Shown here piece by piece: positions 36,992-54,256 of a stretch of DNA of 64,000 nucleotides. Where the stretch lies: contig NC_036451.1 in the NCBI RefSeq assembly GCF_002775205.1, positions 22,742,351-22,806,350 on the forward strand, written 5' to 3'. How positions within the stretch are numbered: position 1 is the stretch's first letter; each line of letters starts with the position of its first letter. This DNA comes from Xiphophorus maculatus. Its lineage: Eukaryota; Chordata; Actinopteri; Cyprinodontiformes; Poeciliidae. Made by a program: the position numbers and the translations under genes. The notes under the pieces were generated by a model that was not told the origin of the DNA, did no database searches, and was given only the letters and a program-made list of their open reading frames with translations.

Positions 36992-37510
36992 ACAGTCCCC
37001 TTAGTAAAGGACATTTTGGACAGATTACATAAAAAAAATTTCATAAATGCAACACAGAAAAACACATTGGAGGGAGAGACAAGACCAAGACGGTTTTACA
37101 TTTTACCAAAAATTCACAAAGACCCACAAAAATGGACAATACCATATGAAATGCCACCAGGAAGACCAATTGTTTCAGATTGTGGAAGCGAAACATATCA
37201 AACAGTGGAATTGATTGACTATTTTTTGAATCCTCTATCTACAAAACATCCATCATATATTAAAGATACTTATCATTTCATAAATTTGGTGAAGCAACTT
37301 AAAATTCCACATAATTCATTTCTATTTTCAGTGGACATTGACAGTTTATATACAAACACTGATACTGAGGCTGGTATAGCATGTGTTAAGAAAGTATTGA
37401 AACAATACCCGGACTCTGACAGAGCAGATAGAGCCATTATAGAATTATTAGAAATTCATCTAAAAAGAAATTATTTTGAATTTAATTATAAGTCTAATAA
37501 TGGATATTTG
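36992..37510 (+). mobile_element. Penelope-like element, reverse transcriptase fragment
   Basis: An open frame reads VKDILDRLHKKNFINATQ and then RFYILPKIHKDPQKW, PGRPIVSDCGSETYQTVE, HPSYIKDTYHF and FSVDIDSLYTNTDTEAGIA. LPKIHK, GRPIVSDC and DIDSLYTN are signature blocks of Penelope-like reverse transcriptases. The frame breaks after FEFNYK, before the (Y)ADD catalytic block, and the GIY-YIG endonuclease is absent, so this is an inactive internal fragment. Confidence 0.75.
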
Positions 37511-37599
37511 GCTGTGGTTGTGTTGCATAGGTTTATTACTGGTTCCCATCTTTGAAAGAGGATTAGAAACAGATCACAGTCAAGCCCATAATCTACGTT

Positions 37600-39340
37600 G
37601 TGGTTTCAAGGTGTAATAGTGTCTCAATCGCACATAAATAACCTTCCCATTGGAAGCCACCTTCTTGGTTTTAATTATTCAATAAAGTAATAACGATATG
37701 AATCTAATTACAGCAGCGTATGTAAATGCCAAACAACTTTACAACTACTTAACTCTCCAAAGGTCATGACATTTCAAGTGTTATCCAGAATGATGGACCA
37801 CATGATTGCCTCCTCCATGAGCTTTCAGGAGGCAGCGACCACGCTGTACAATGACGCCAACAAACATTTCCTTTACTTTACGATTTCATGTATCTGGCAA
37901 CCGATCTGTGAAAAGCAAGTGTCTTGTTAAGCCGTTAACAGTGAGCAGGTTATGCCCTGCACACGGACCCACTGTTTGATATTAATTTATGACAGAAAGA
38001 TTAGTGTAGGAGGATGACAAGGGTGGAGATGAACGTGATGTTTGATTGAGATGCTCAGCTCTAACTAAAGCTAATATGGGAGGAGGACTTGTGGCAGTTT
38101 TCCTCAATCAACTGTATCCTGTTTTTATATTTAAAACTTTCATGCTTGCTTTAGCCAAAACAGATTTCTCTTTCCATGGAGGCAATGAAACCAGTTGGTC
38201 AAAATGGTATATTAGCTTCATAAGTAAAACTGACAACACACCTTATTACAATGAATGCAAAATCCTCCTGGAACATACACATTTTATCCAGTGAATCTTT
38301 TAGCATTCACGTCTCCTTCTTACATATCGCCCACACCCCCTCTTCATGGGACTTTAATAAAATCCTAAATCCCTTGTATTCGTCAAACAGTAAACTTAAT
38401 CCACCTTACTTTGTATTCATCTATCAATTCATCCTATTTCTATTATCTTTTTTTGCATGGGTACACCTACACAGTGGTGTATTTTTTTCCTAAATATATA
38501 TAATTATGTTTTCTGATTTATCGTAAAAGATCCTGACAAAAAGAACTACTTTGGAGTGTCTCTGCTTTCACGCATGGCTTCACAAAGGCCAACAAATTAC
38601 CTGAGTGCTGAGACAAGGTAATTCCATAATGACTGATAATGAGTCTCTATACAATGAAATAATTCAATTATATTACAAGTTTAACAAAAGTATAATGCGA
38701 TTAGATTTTTTTTATAGTTGGTTGGTGGTCTGACCTAAAAACGGGAGGGCCATTATTTTTTCTGAAACAGCACTGCTATACAGTAAGTTCTGAGCTTCAA
38801 TGATGTAATTGTTATCTCACAACTTTGGCACAGTCCATGTTTAGTTGAGTATGAGTTTGGGTTGAGTGGTTTACCTGAATGAGTCTCACTTTTTGGCTGC
38901 AGAGCAATGTTTTTTTGCTTTCTTCTCTCTAGTTTTGACTGGAATGGTGGTGATGGTATAACGGGTTATCCAGCTGTCCTGCAGCCAAACCCAGAGCTTG
39001 AAAATCCGCTGAAAGAAGCAAATACATACACCTGAATGTCAACCTACTTAACCTACTTTTATAGTATAAGAAGCAGTAAAGTCACACAAAGATAAGAATT
39101 AAACGCATAATTTACAACCCAGTATGCCATTTATCTGAGTTTAGAGACAAGTGGCACACAGTAGGAAAATATATCTTGCGTACTTATTTAAAATAATACC
39201 ATTGGTAGCTACTATCAAGTTCCCAACGTTAGTACTTTTAACAGTAGCAACGTGACACCAAAAACATTTTTGTAAGCATATATTAACTTTTCTGACCCCT
39301 TACAGCTTTCTATTTACTCACTATTTTACCTCCTTGTTCG
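37600..39340. other. Intergenic, upstream of NMU
   Basis: AT-rich, with several unrelated short open frames. No exon or repeat family is recognised with confidence. Confidence 0.4.
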
Positions 39341-39379
39341 GAGAAGCATTTTCACCGCCAACTTGTTGATTCAGCCTCA

Positions 39380-39563
39380 TAACTTAACACGCGCGCGGGG
39401 CTCCCTTCCCAGTGACGCAGCCACGTTCCCCTGCGGAGGGCGCGGGGCGCGCGAGCCTTCATATTTCTCTGACGCCAGACAAAAAGTGTCAGAAGAGCTT
39501 GAAGTGGGAGAAAAAAAACACACACACACACAACAGCGAGGAAAGGCCACTCAGAGGAGGGAG
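39380..39563 (+). promoter_or_regulatory. NMU promoter / 5' UTR, CpG-rich
   Basis: A sharp local rise in G+C and CpG (ACACGCGCGCGGGGCTCCC, GGAGGGCGCGGGGCGCGCGAG) immediately upstream of the NMU start, containing TGACGCAG and CCACGTTCCC. The TSS is not defined. Confidence 0.5.
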
Positions 39564-43936
<4,373 letters not shown>

Positions 43937-44032
43937 AAAAGGTAACATCACAAATAATGTATGTCAGAAGTTTTACCTATGGCGAGTTCTTTTTTAAATT
44001 ATGACTTGATTCTGTGCGTGAATATGCTGCAG

Positions 44033-44180
44033 AAACTCCACCTGCGAGTGTACAGAGACACGGACCTGCGCTGCACGACGACTGAGTGATCCGGACGCCT
44101 GCCACTGCCCTTTGACTCTGCTGTACATTGATGTTTGAAACTATACAATGAATACCAATTAAACTACCATTCATTTGTCC
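44033..44180 (+). other. nmu: NMU 3' UTR exon with poly(A) signal
   Basis: The stop-codon exon ends in a donor (AAAAAG|GTAACA) six bases after TAA. An acceptor GAATATGCTGCAG opens a second UTR exon at 44033, with ATTAAA at 44158-44163. The stop lies less than 50 nt upstream of the junction, so nonsense-mediated decay is not expected. Confidence 0.55.
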
Positions 44181-44199
44181 AGATGTTATTTTGTGTGAT

Positions 44200-46990
44200 T
44201 CATTTAGGTTGTTCAACTTTGAGTCGTGACATATTATTCCAGCATCAGTCTTTGTATCTGGAACAAGTTGGAGGAAAATACACAAAACTATACACTTTAG
44301 CATAAAAGTATCTTGGTATTGAATTGTTTGGAGTCTCTTCTACTTTAGCTAAATAGTTTGTGTGGTTTAACATTATTTGCAGAATTTGTAAGTTAAATAT
44401 GCAGTTATTATTACCAGCAGTAGATGCCGCCATCGTTCCACTATTTATGTGGGTTATTTTTACATTATAAGATTGGTTATTGGTGAGATTGCCAACAAAG
44501 TTGTACCTAAAATCATTTAACACTCTCTGCAAACTAAGTTTACTGACAATTTTCAAAAGTGTTCAGTTGTTTACTATTATAAGTGTGAATAATATTGCAC
44601 AGATTTGATCCAAATTCAACTCTAAATGAGTACTGCAGTAGCTGAAATTATTCAACCCCCTTGAATATAATTCTTCATAAATGCCCACATGTATGAATCA
44701 GGGTTGTTTTCAGACAATCGAGGACTTTGTTAATTTAGAGTTTAGACAGAACACCTCAAATACCAGGCCTGTTAACATTTCACTAAATACAATTGGAAGC
44801 AACAGTGACTATGCCACTTGGGTGTGGCTGTTGTCTCAAATTTAATCATAGCACTTTTACTTTTTTGGGAATGTCTTTAAAATTAGAAAAACCCAACAAT
44901 CTGAATGTAAAGAAGGTGTGCCAGAAAATAACATCTTTAAAGTTATTTAACAATTATGATTTCATTTTTTAAATGACCTATAAGGAAACAATAATTTTGT
45001 GATTTTCTTCTTCAAAATCTGAAATGAATGTTTTGTTGTTATTGCTTTGTTTGTTTGTTTGCTTTGGGGCTCGGGAGGTGATGGCGCCAATTGCCGGTCT
45101 GTATGTATGAGCTAACTAGACTAATTCCACTGCGATGTGGTTCATATAACCATCGTTTTTTAGCCACAGAAATAGCATTGTTTTAGTCGTTTCCTCTTGG
45201 TGGACTATACTGGTTTGCCTTGGAGCATTCCAATGAAGGAAACAAACCAGGATGTTAATGAAAGTTTAATCATTTATATTAAAAATTACAGAGCTGTGGT
45301 CACTGGACAATGAAAAAAAAAAGTTTTCTTGGGTGTGTGATGTCCTGAAGATGTACGCCCTGCACTGCCATCTACTGGAAGTCCAGTTAGACAGAACAAA
45401 AATGTTCTGTAAGTTTTGTTTTGAGACAATCACAATGAATCATCTGTTCATTAAAGTGGACATCACTTGTCATATTTTAACATTATTTCCAGTACTGTGA
45501 CTATGCTGCAATTGAAAATACTTTTCTGCAGTGAAAATAAATACTTTCTGTTAGTCTTTCCAACTAAAACAACATATTATGAAGTTCAATAAATATATTA
45601 CACTTAGTATCTCTGCATTTTGCAAGGCTGAAGTACAGGACATGACTAAAAGAGCATCATGCAGCATAGTATAGCTAATATCTAGAAAAAGTCATTAATA
45701 TCTCTCTGAAAATGAAGGACTGGCCTTATAAAATCACCATTTGATTTTTAGGTCACATTATAACCATAAGCCTGTTTCATATACATGTATGTATTGTATT
45801 GTCAATGTGTTGTTTGAGGATTGTCATGCGAGAGACCATTACAAGGTAGTGCAAAATTATGCAGTAGAAGGGAAATAATAGTTGGGTTTAAAAATACTTT
45901 ACAAAAAAATCCGGAAAGTGTGGCAGGCATATTTGGCAGACTTGGTGGTGCACTTAAACTGACAACCTTGGCAAGAAAAGCGTTAATGACAGACGCAGGC
46001 AAGTGGCTGCAAAGTTTCATCGCTCAGGTGGAAGGATCTGTTGACATGACTTTTATGGGAAAGCAGCAAAATTCTTGACCTGAAATATAGCCAAAAGAAT
46101 TTACCGCCTCTGTGGTTTGCCACAAAAGCTATGCAAGGGCCACAGAAAGAAGTGGGAAACATGTTACTGAAACTTGTCATGATACTGAAATAGAACTTTT
46201 TAGCTATGAAATACTGTTCTGCAGACACCTGTCTGAACACACCATACCCACTGTGAGTCAGGATGGCGGCAGCATAGTTAAACAGTTAGTTGTTTTTTCT
46301 CTCCAAGATTCTTGTTATAAGTGTAAGTATTATTAAAAATACATCTTTACATACAAAACAACTCTAAGTAAGGAAAGAGTCACGTCGTCCCCAGCTCTTA
46401 AAAATAAAAACTTAAAGTGAAGCTTTTAAGAAGAAATAGTTCACAAGTTATAAAGGGGAATAAATGAATTATACTGGCTTATTTTTTTCCGTTTGGTTTC
46501 TAAAACCTAAAAAAGTGTAGAAATAGCGCCATATTCCCCATCCACTTAAATATGTGGTCAAATAGAGCACTGCGACTCTCCTCGGTTTGTCTGTTGCCAT
46601 GGTGATGGTGCCACGCTGAAGATGGGGAAACACAAAAAATACAACAGCTTAATTGCCAAGACACCTACAGACACTTACCTACTTTGTTAAAGTTAAATAT
46701 ATTATTAGAAGCTTGCATATATCCAGAAATAACAGAATCGATACGCAATATGATAAAAAATATCTACTTTGTGCATTTTTGTCTGCTACAGAAATCTTTC
46801 ACTGTGAATGGCGATGAGAAAGGAGGAGAGAGGAGGAAATAAAGAGAAAAGGTAATAAATAAATTAAAAAAAAAAACAAGAAAGAGAAATTAGCGAAATA
46901 ATTTCTAATTGTCTACAAATGGTTTCATTCAAAATCTCTCTGAAATTACAACTGATGTTTAACAGTTTAGCATTATGTTAAGTGATAAAG
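44200..46990. other. Intergenic between NMU and CLOCK
   Basis: No recognised gene. A block at about 44636-44830 starting GTAGCTGAAATTATTCAACCCCC resembles a dispersed fish element. An 85-codon frame at 45821-46078 (plus) with protein-like composition (RLGGALKLTTLARKALMTDAGKWLQ) has no recognisable domain or splice partners; it may be a transposon remnant. PDCL2, which lies here in mammals, is not seen. Confidence 0.4.
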
Positions 46991-46999
46991 GTGTCAGCA

Positions 47000-47211
47000 C
47001 CTTTATGCAATTACGAGTGCATGTGTGCCAGTGTTCGCAGAGGCGTGTGTGTTTTGTGGAGAGCAGCGGCAGCCGGCAGGCCGTTTTGGCTCCACTTCCA
47101 GCTCCAGTCAGTCAGCCTGCCTGCCTGCCTGCCTCCTCAGTCTGCGCAGTCCGCCGCCCGCAGCGCCACCGGGTGCAGGAATATCCCGATGAAAGACCGG
47201 ACTCCTCGGAG
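47000..47211 (+). promoter_or_regulatory. clock: CLOCK CpG-rich promoter and non-coding exon 1
   Basis: CpG-rich block (CAGTCCGCCGCCCGCAGCGCCACCGG) ending in a perfect donor, CTCGGAG|GTAAGT, at 47211/47212. High CpG continues to about 47700, as expected for a housekeeping-type island. A GCCTGCCTGCCTGCCTGCC tract lies at about 47118. The exon contains an ATG at 47189 that opens a short upstream frame running across the splice. Confidence 0.6.
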
Positions 47212-48344
47212 GTAAGTGTCGCCGTTTTATCAACGAAGCTGCCCTGGGGACCGCCGCATCTACATCGACGGGCTCCACGTACACTTTTAACAAGCTTGAG
47301 CGGACTAAAAAAAGAGAAAGTCCAGCTTGTTCCCGTTTAGCAGCGGAGACCGGCTGAAGGCCCGGTGACCCACATTCTTATCTAATGCTGCGCGTTAGCC
47401 AGCTAGCTTCGGCTAAAACTGGGTTAACTGGCACACAGCGCCTTTTGGCGTATGAGTTCAATGCAGGCAATATATTTCATGTTAAAGTTACTCGCCGCTT
47501 TCTCACTATTTTACTTTAATATGATGTACTTGTGAGTGCCATTTATCGCAGTGTTATAAACTATGGAGCTATTGTTTTGTTGCTCTAAATGTCGTTAGCC
47601 GGTAAGCTAGGCGGCGACAGCAGCCTTCCAGCAGTCTCTTCCCGGTTTTGCCGGCCGGCTTCAGGGCATGGACGGATACATTTGGTGCCCCTTTATCGGA
47701 AACTTTCATGCAGACCAGGCTTCAGTTAGCTCTGCGACTACATAACCGGTAGTCCAGTTTCATATTAATATTTACATTTTACTCGGTTTTTAAAGGCATG
47801 CCCGTTTCCCTCCACGTTAATTAATATACAGCTGCTTTGTTTTCTTTGCGCCTAAAAGTCATAGTTTTTTTTTTTTTTTTTTACCACAGATAGTAAATGA
47901 TCACATTACTTTAGTCGCCAAGGCTATTTTACCCGTCAACGCAGCTGTTTCTTTTATGGTGCTTGATTTTAAAGATCCTCTGCTATTGAATGGGAGTATC
48001 CATAGCCGGTCCAAAACTATCTGGGGCCCCAAACAGGAGGGGACTTTTAACTACCACCAATTACCTCTACGTTACCAACATCCCCATCATATTACCCATA
48101 TTAAAAGTTTATATGTCGAGCAAAATTACGTTCATTTACAACTGAAAACTAACTGCTTGAATCTATTGGAAAGTGCACTATTTCTATTTCCATTCTAAAA
48201 ATCAGAATTGTATCACCTTATTTAACAAATGAATCAAAACAAGAACATCGACTAGTCTCTAAATGCATCAGTCGTGTTAATGTACGTTAATTTATTTTTT
48301 GAGGACAATTAAAGGTTCCCCATGGTGTTCCTCAGGTCCCATTG

Positions 48345-48535
48345 TCCTTCATGTTTTAGACACTTTTTGCTCTAGCACACCTGATTCAAATGACTTCATT
48401 ACCACCTCCACATGTTATGAAGTGCTGCAGAAGCCTATTAATCCCCCATTCATTTAAGTCAGGTGTGCGATAGCTTGGAAAAACAAAACAGTGGCTCCTG
48501 AGGACCAAGATTGAGAACCACTGGTTAAGCCATAA
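48345..48535. mobile_element. Miniature inverted-repeat element
   Basis: GCTCTAGCACACCTGATTCAAATGACTTCATTACC on one side and TTAAGTCAGGTGTGCGATAGCTTGG...CTGAGGACCAAGATTGAGAACCACTG on the other match a widely dispersed teleost repeat whose arms pair around CACACCTGA/TCAGGTGTG. No coding capacity. Confidence 0.6.
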
Positions 48536-49848
48536 ATGTGGTTATTCTTGCAATTTCCTCCTTTTTTTCTGTTGGATTCAAAATTATTACCTCCATCAGA
48601 GAGCCTATCACGTATATTTACAAATATTTTATTTGTTATATCCCTTAAAAGAAAAAAAAAGTTAAAGTAGCTTAAAATCAAAATCTATAATGAAAAAAAG
48701 AAGGCTATCAGCCTGGAGCACACTAATAGGTGGACGCCTTAAATAGTTATCCACTTAGAGAAATTGTTGTTTAAAAAAATGATCACATGACTTGTTTTAA
48801 TTACCACTGATGTGTCACCGATATAAAAACATTTCAAACCTCAATGCAGCTGCTTAGTTTGCTTATATGTTGGGCCGGCGCAGATTAAACAAAAAAAAAT
48901 AAATAAAATGGGAGTAGAGAGAAATGACTGTCTTTTAATATAGAGTACTTTCAAATAAAGTGTGAACCTTTAGAATATTGTTATAAGTTGAGTTTGTGAA
49001 TAAGATATGCCAGCTAGACTTTAGTTTAACCATTCTAGACATTCCTGTCTTGTGTGCCCTGAAACTCTGAGAGGAATTTGTAGCGTGACAAGTACTTTAG
49101 CTGCAGAGAGATCCCTTTGTCACACAAAAGGGATTTTTTTGTCAGGCTGACCTTTTTCTGAGAAGTAAGGGAATCTTCTTAATCTCCAAGACATAACAAG
49201 TCTGGCTTAATAACTTTGTCAGCATTTATTTCTTCTTTGTCAAAGAAAACAGGGGGGGGGGTCTCTTTTGCTTCTATGTCAGCAATCCGGTGGTAATAGA
49301 AGCTGCTTAAATATTATTATTTAAATGTATTATTTAAATTGTATTATTTAAATAATACAATTGTATTTAAATCTGACATGTTGTGTGAAGTGTGTTTTTA
49401 ACTTTCTAATTTTGTGTAGATAATTTTTCAGTTTCACTCTTACAAAGTGGGTTCATATTTTCTTTAAAATGTGGTATAGTTTCATATAAAATCACAAATA
49501 TGTTTGGACCATTACTTCCAACAATGGATAATTGAAAAAAAAAAAACCCAAACTTTTATATATCTTGACACTGAGGAGTTATTAGTGGAAACTAGCTTAC
49601 TGCAATGAGGGCAAAGGTCATTTTATTTTCTCTTTCCTTTTTGACTAAGCAGATTGCTGTATCTTGTCAAGTAAACACTTCACTTAATTAAACTATTTTT
49701 GGACTGTTGTGTTTCAATATTACTTTACTTTTTCACATTTTAAAAAGGTTTTAAAATGTTTTAAAAAACACAAGCTGCAATAGTAAAAGTTTATTTCAAG
49801 TCATAGGAGCCCCTGTGATTAATCACCTAAAGGAATAATATAAATGTT

Positions 49849-50148
49849 CAGGGTTTCCCCCAGTGTTTTATAAGCCTGGTGGGCCACCAGGCTTTCCTTG
49901 TGCACCCACCAGGCTAAGCATTGCTGATTTACTTAAGTCTTTTTAAAGTGTTTGCATTTTTTAAGACTTTATTATTGGTGTTTGGGTATTAATCTTCCAA
50001 TCTTTCAATAGCACATAATTATCAAGTGAAATTTTCAAATTTCCTGTCAACTTTAAACATTTTTTAACTCAAAGACACGACGGGTCATTGGATGAATCAC
50101 TGCCCTATCATCCAACCACCAGACGTAGTAGGTTTTCTGGGGGAAACC
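49849..50148 (+). mobile_element. hAT-like MITE, CAGGGTTTCCCCCAG family, copy 1
   Basis: Starts CAGGGTTTCCCCCAGTG and ends TTTTCTGGGGGAAACCT, the reverse complement with small damage. Internal GCCTGGTGGGCCACCAGGC is itself palindromic. About 300 bp, non-coding. Confidence 0.7.
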
Positions 50149-52187
50149 TTACAAAGTTTGGAAGCAGATTAGCTTTGAATGGAGTTCAGAGAGACGTGTG
50201 TGTGAATAACATCAGATGCTTCTGTGTTTGTACTGCAAATGCCTCAAGATGACCCAAATGTTTTGGTTCTGATTCAGTAATACTACCACCCCTGCTCTGG
50301 TATATATAGCAGGCCGTTGAATAAAACTGATAAAACTGAATTCAATACGTTGTCATGAATTGAAGGAGTTGGCTAATAAACAAAATCCCACTGAATTATG
50401 CTGCTGTTTGCAGGATGTGCTGTTGTGGAAGGAGTTTATTTCCAGAGACCCTCAGCCTGGGCTAATTAAGCTGTTTGAATTGCAATCCGTCAAGCGGCGT
50501 GACAGAGTTGCTCTTCATCCATGTTTCATTGTGTTCTATTTTTGCTCCACAATCTGTCGTCGCGAAATTGATGAATATGAATCAGAGACTGATGTTGACT
50601 GAGTCACCAGAGCTCCAAGTGTTTGGTCGTGAAATGGAGCAGGAAAATGGATCGGTGTTGTGTGATCGCATATTATGCTGAAATAATGTGGACGATCGTG
50701 TTTAACTAGTATCTCCGTTTCAGCTGTTGACATGTTTTGTTTTTGCTTTCCTCTGATAAAGTTCAGATGAAGACGGTTTCAAGACTTTAATGTAAGCCTG
50801 TCGTAATAAATGAAAATGAGCATAATCATTTACTTTTGGATGATTAATACATATTTTGAAGGGCAATTTTTATTTATAGTTTTGGTTGTGTGTCCTTTTT
50901 CATTGTTTTCGGTTGTTGTTTATATATATATATATTTAAAATATCTTTCAGTTACAGTATTAAGTGTTCTGTACAGAATTAAAGTTTATTTGTTTTGAGA
51001 TACATTATTATAATTATGCCATTATTATCAATAGATAACTTGAAAATAATCTTAAAACAACAATATTATTGTTTATTACAATAATAAATGTGTCATCCAG
51101 CAACATTTATTGTGACATGTCTGCTTTTAATGTATGTCAGAGTTTATAATTTATGCTTCAGGGTCACATGACCTGTTTCAGAGCTGAATCATAAATCAAT
51201 ATCTTTCTGAAATAATGCAAAGTGCCTTTTAGAATAAAGTTTTAATGCCAGAAGCGAAAAAGACTTATGACACGATGTTTTAGCAAAAGTCCATGCACTG
51301 AGCTTTCTTTGTGTTATCGCTGTAACACAAATAGCCAACAAAGTGAACTTAACCTTGAACTCTGAGGCATGACACTGATAACAGAGCTTTTACATTGAAC
51401 TTTATTCAAAATATTAATAAAATGGCAGGAAAAAGTCAGCAGAATTTTTGCTAACAATGAATTTAAAAACAGACTTTTTCAGAGGCCGGATTGTCGGACA
51501 TTTTATTTATTTTTTGGCCCTTTACTTAATAGAAATTATTCCTCAGATGTTCATAGTGCATCCCACTAAACGTCACCCTGACTGTGCCAAGGCCAGTCAC
51601 ACTTTTGCTTACTTTTGCTCATATTGGTCAGGTAGGTTCATGCAGCATTATTTATTTATTTGCATTAATTTGTAGGATTTCTTGTCTAACTGGCAAATAT
51701 TAGACTTGAAGGGTGAAGGACGCAGCCTTTTTGTGTTTATAGTAAACAACAATCACCTTTCGCCAGGGTGTGAGTCAATCTGAAGGTATTTTCCTTCAGG
51801 CAAGAAGTTTTTCTGATGAGAAATAAAATGCACTGTGTTGAAAAATATGATTTTAGGAAGAAAATAAAAGGACGTCAAAAATCCTTTTTATTATCAGTGA
51901 GAAAGCTGCTATTGACATCAAGCGCTTTTTATAATTCTCGATAAGCTTTCTGCACGTTTCCTCTGGTATTGATGACATCTAATCTTTTCCTCTTAAGTCT
52001 TTAAAGGTGGAATGCCTCTTTGCCATCACCCTAATCTTTAGCTTCCTTCATAAGATTCTCCTACAAATTCAAGTCAGGACTTTGGACAGTGTGTTTCTCT
52101 TACATTTAGATGAAGTGGTTTGAATACTTGAGCTCAACTGTCCCTGATCAGAAGAGATTTGTTGAATTTACTTCAGTCTTCCTACAT

Positions 52188-52218
52188 AAAAGGTAAGCAG
52201 ATTGCCTGCTTACCTTTT
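52188..52218. repeat. Perfect 13-bp hairpin
   Basis: AAAAGGTAAGCAG (52188-52200) and CTGCTTACCTTTT (52206-52218) with loop ATTGC. The arm contains a GGTAAG donor-like string on both strands. Confidence 0.65.
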
Positions 52219-53334
52219 ACAAAATGCATGGTTCAGGGAGGTCTTCTACTTACTAGCTAAAACTTCAAGAAGGAGCTGCTTTCAACAGCAATAATCTCTG
52301 TACTGATGAGTAAATTTTAGTATTGTACTGAGAAATTAGTTTGTAATTGGAATTTTCCAATTTAATAATAAAAGTTTTAAAAAAATAATACAACTTTCAG
52401 CTTGATCTTAGCCAGTGACCGGCTGGCTGAAAACTCAAAAATAATTTCTTAGTCATTTTTTCCACCTGCTATTATTAAGCCGCACATATAACAGTGTTTG
52501 GTGTTTGTGAAGAAGATTTAAAGTTGGCTGTTTTTAGTATAAGTGATGATGTCTCTAAAATAAAGTCGTAGGAAGTGCAAAATATATAAGAAGCTATTAA
52601 AAAAAAACAGTTTCAGTCAGGCTACTAAAACAAATAGACTTCAGGTGGTGCTGGTCATTTCTGTCCTGCACATTTTATTCTTTGCAGTTTCAGTTTGTGT
52701 GTCTCAAAGGTTTGTTGTATGGAAGTTTCCTCGAGTTGGTGAAGGAGCTAGCTGATTTCACCAGACAACAGCAAGTTGTTCTGTTGTTTTGAGATTTAAG
52801 ACTCCATCTGTCATGGGACTTGCTGATTTAGGAAATCTCAACAGCCTTTAGGGAATCTAATATCAGGCTACAAGTTCTGCAGGAAATACAAATTCGACCA
52901 ACGTGGAAATTTGCCACACAAAGCTGCAGAGTATGCATATAACATGAGCAGGATAATGATGCACATAGTGCTGGCTTGGCAGTCTGGGTAGATGTAGCAC
53001 AAGTAATCAGGCAGCGTATCATCATGTTTCTAAAAAATAATGGCCTATGTAATTTTTGGCTAAAAATTATTTAGGCAAAAAATAAATAAGTAAAAATTAA
53101 TTGGGCCGTTATTTTAGGAAGGTGATGACATGCGAGTCTCTATTCATGGTTTTTAATAGGAACAAACGTTTCCTAAGAGATGCACAGAGTCAACAAACTG
53201 CTAAATAATTGGGTTAAAATGAAATAGATTTTGATTATTGTTGCAAAAATTAATTAGAATCGTTAAACATTCCAACTCTTTTTTTTACTGGAAACAATTA
53301 CATTCTGACTATATAGATTTAGAGTTGAAGTTTT

Positions 53335-53561
53335 TATAAAGTTGACAAGAAATGTGAAAATAACACTTGATAATTATGTGTTATTGAAAGATTGGAAGAT
53401 TAACACCTGAACACCAACTATAAAGTCTTAAAAATGCAAAGATTTAAAAAAAGACTTCAATAAATAATCAAATAAGTCCCCTGGTGGGGGCAGAAGTAAA
53501 GCCTGGTGGCCCGCCAGGCTTATAATACACTGGGGGAAACTCTGTAACAATATTAGCAATA
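53335..53561 (-). mobile_element. hAT-like MITE, CAGGGTTTCCCCCAG family, copy 2 (truncated)
   Basis: On the minus strand it reads CAGAGTTTCCCCCAGTGTATTATAAGCCTGGCGGGCC... and stays alignable by eye with copy 1 through AATCTTCCAATCTTTCAATA and ATAATTATCAAGTG. The far terminal repeat is missing. Confidence 0.65.
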
Positions 53562-54004
53562 CAATACAAAGTTTAGAAAATAAATGACTAGTTCTGTTAA
53601 AAGTTGTAATTTAAAAATCAAAATTTTGTTTTTCCTTATGTTTAAAAAAAAAAAACGTTTCCAAAGTGACAGCAACAAATCATTTAAAGTATGAATGATG
53701 TTGACTTTAAGACGGAACACTGCGTAACACTACATGTTCTCCTACTTTGAGCTGCAGTCAATAAATGGGTGAGTGCGAGCGTGACCTGGAACATTAATAC
53801 ACTGAGATTAATAAAATGTTGTTACGTGCTTTGTGGGAAACCACAGAGGAATATCTATTCACGCGGGGAAAATAAAGACGAAGGTGTTTATTGTTTAAAA
53901 AACTCCTTGTGTTTATGCTGTACTGATTACTTCTCCGGTCGGGATCCTTCTGTGTTTGTCTGCTTTAGCTTGGTGGTTAAAAATAAGTTTTATTTTGATT
54001 ACAG

Positions 54005-54256
54005 TCTCATGTGGTCCTCAACCCGCAGTCATTATCGCCTCCCTGGAGCCTGTCATCTTTCTGAACCCCACTGACCCACTTGGGATCAGGACAAGGCCCC
54101 TGGCGGAGGCCCCGCTCCTTAGAGACGGGCAGCCGACAGCCGTCGAGGGGCGTTCGCCAGCCACCACTGCTGGCTGCTGGACCGTTCTTGTCTGTGTGTT
54201 GCTGAGTCAAAACGCAAAAACAAAGCCTGCTCTTGTATTTTGCGGAGGTGTGTGCA
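54005..54256 (+). other. GC-rich exon-like block in CLOCK intron 1
   Basis: About 250 bp, conspicuously richer in G+C than the surrounding intron. It is bounded by a good acceptor (TTTTATTTTGATTACAG at 54004) and a good donor (TGTGTGCA|GTGAGTG at 54256/54257). It could be an alternative non-coding CLOCK exon. An open frame crosses it (EPVIFLNPTDPLGIRTRPL) but matches nothing I know. Confidence 0.35.

Noticed and set aside
38046-38493. Overlapping plus-strand ORFs upstream of NMU
   Set aside because: No homology recognised, poor codon-like composition and no splice support.
45821-46078. 85-codon ORF as a PDCL2 candidate
   Set aside because: It shows no thioredoxin-fold or phosducin motifs and has no splice partners.
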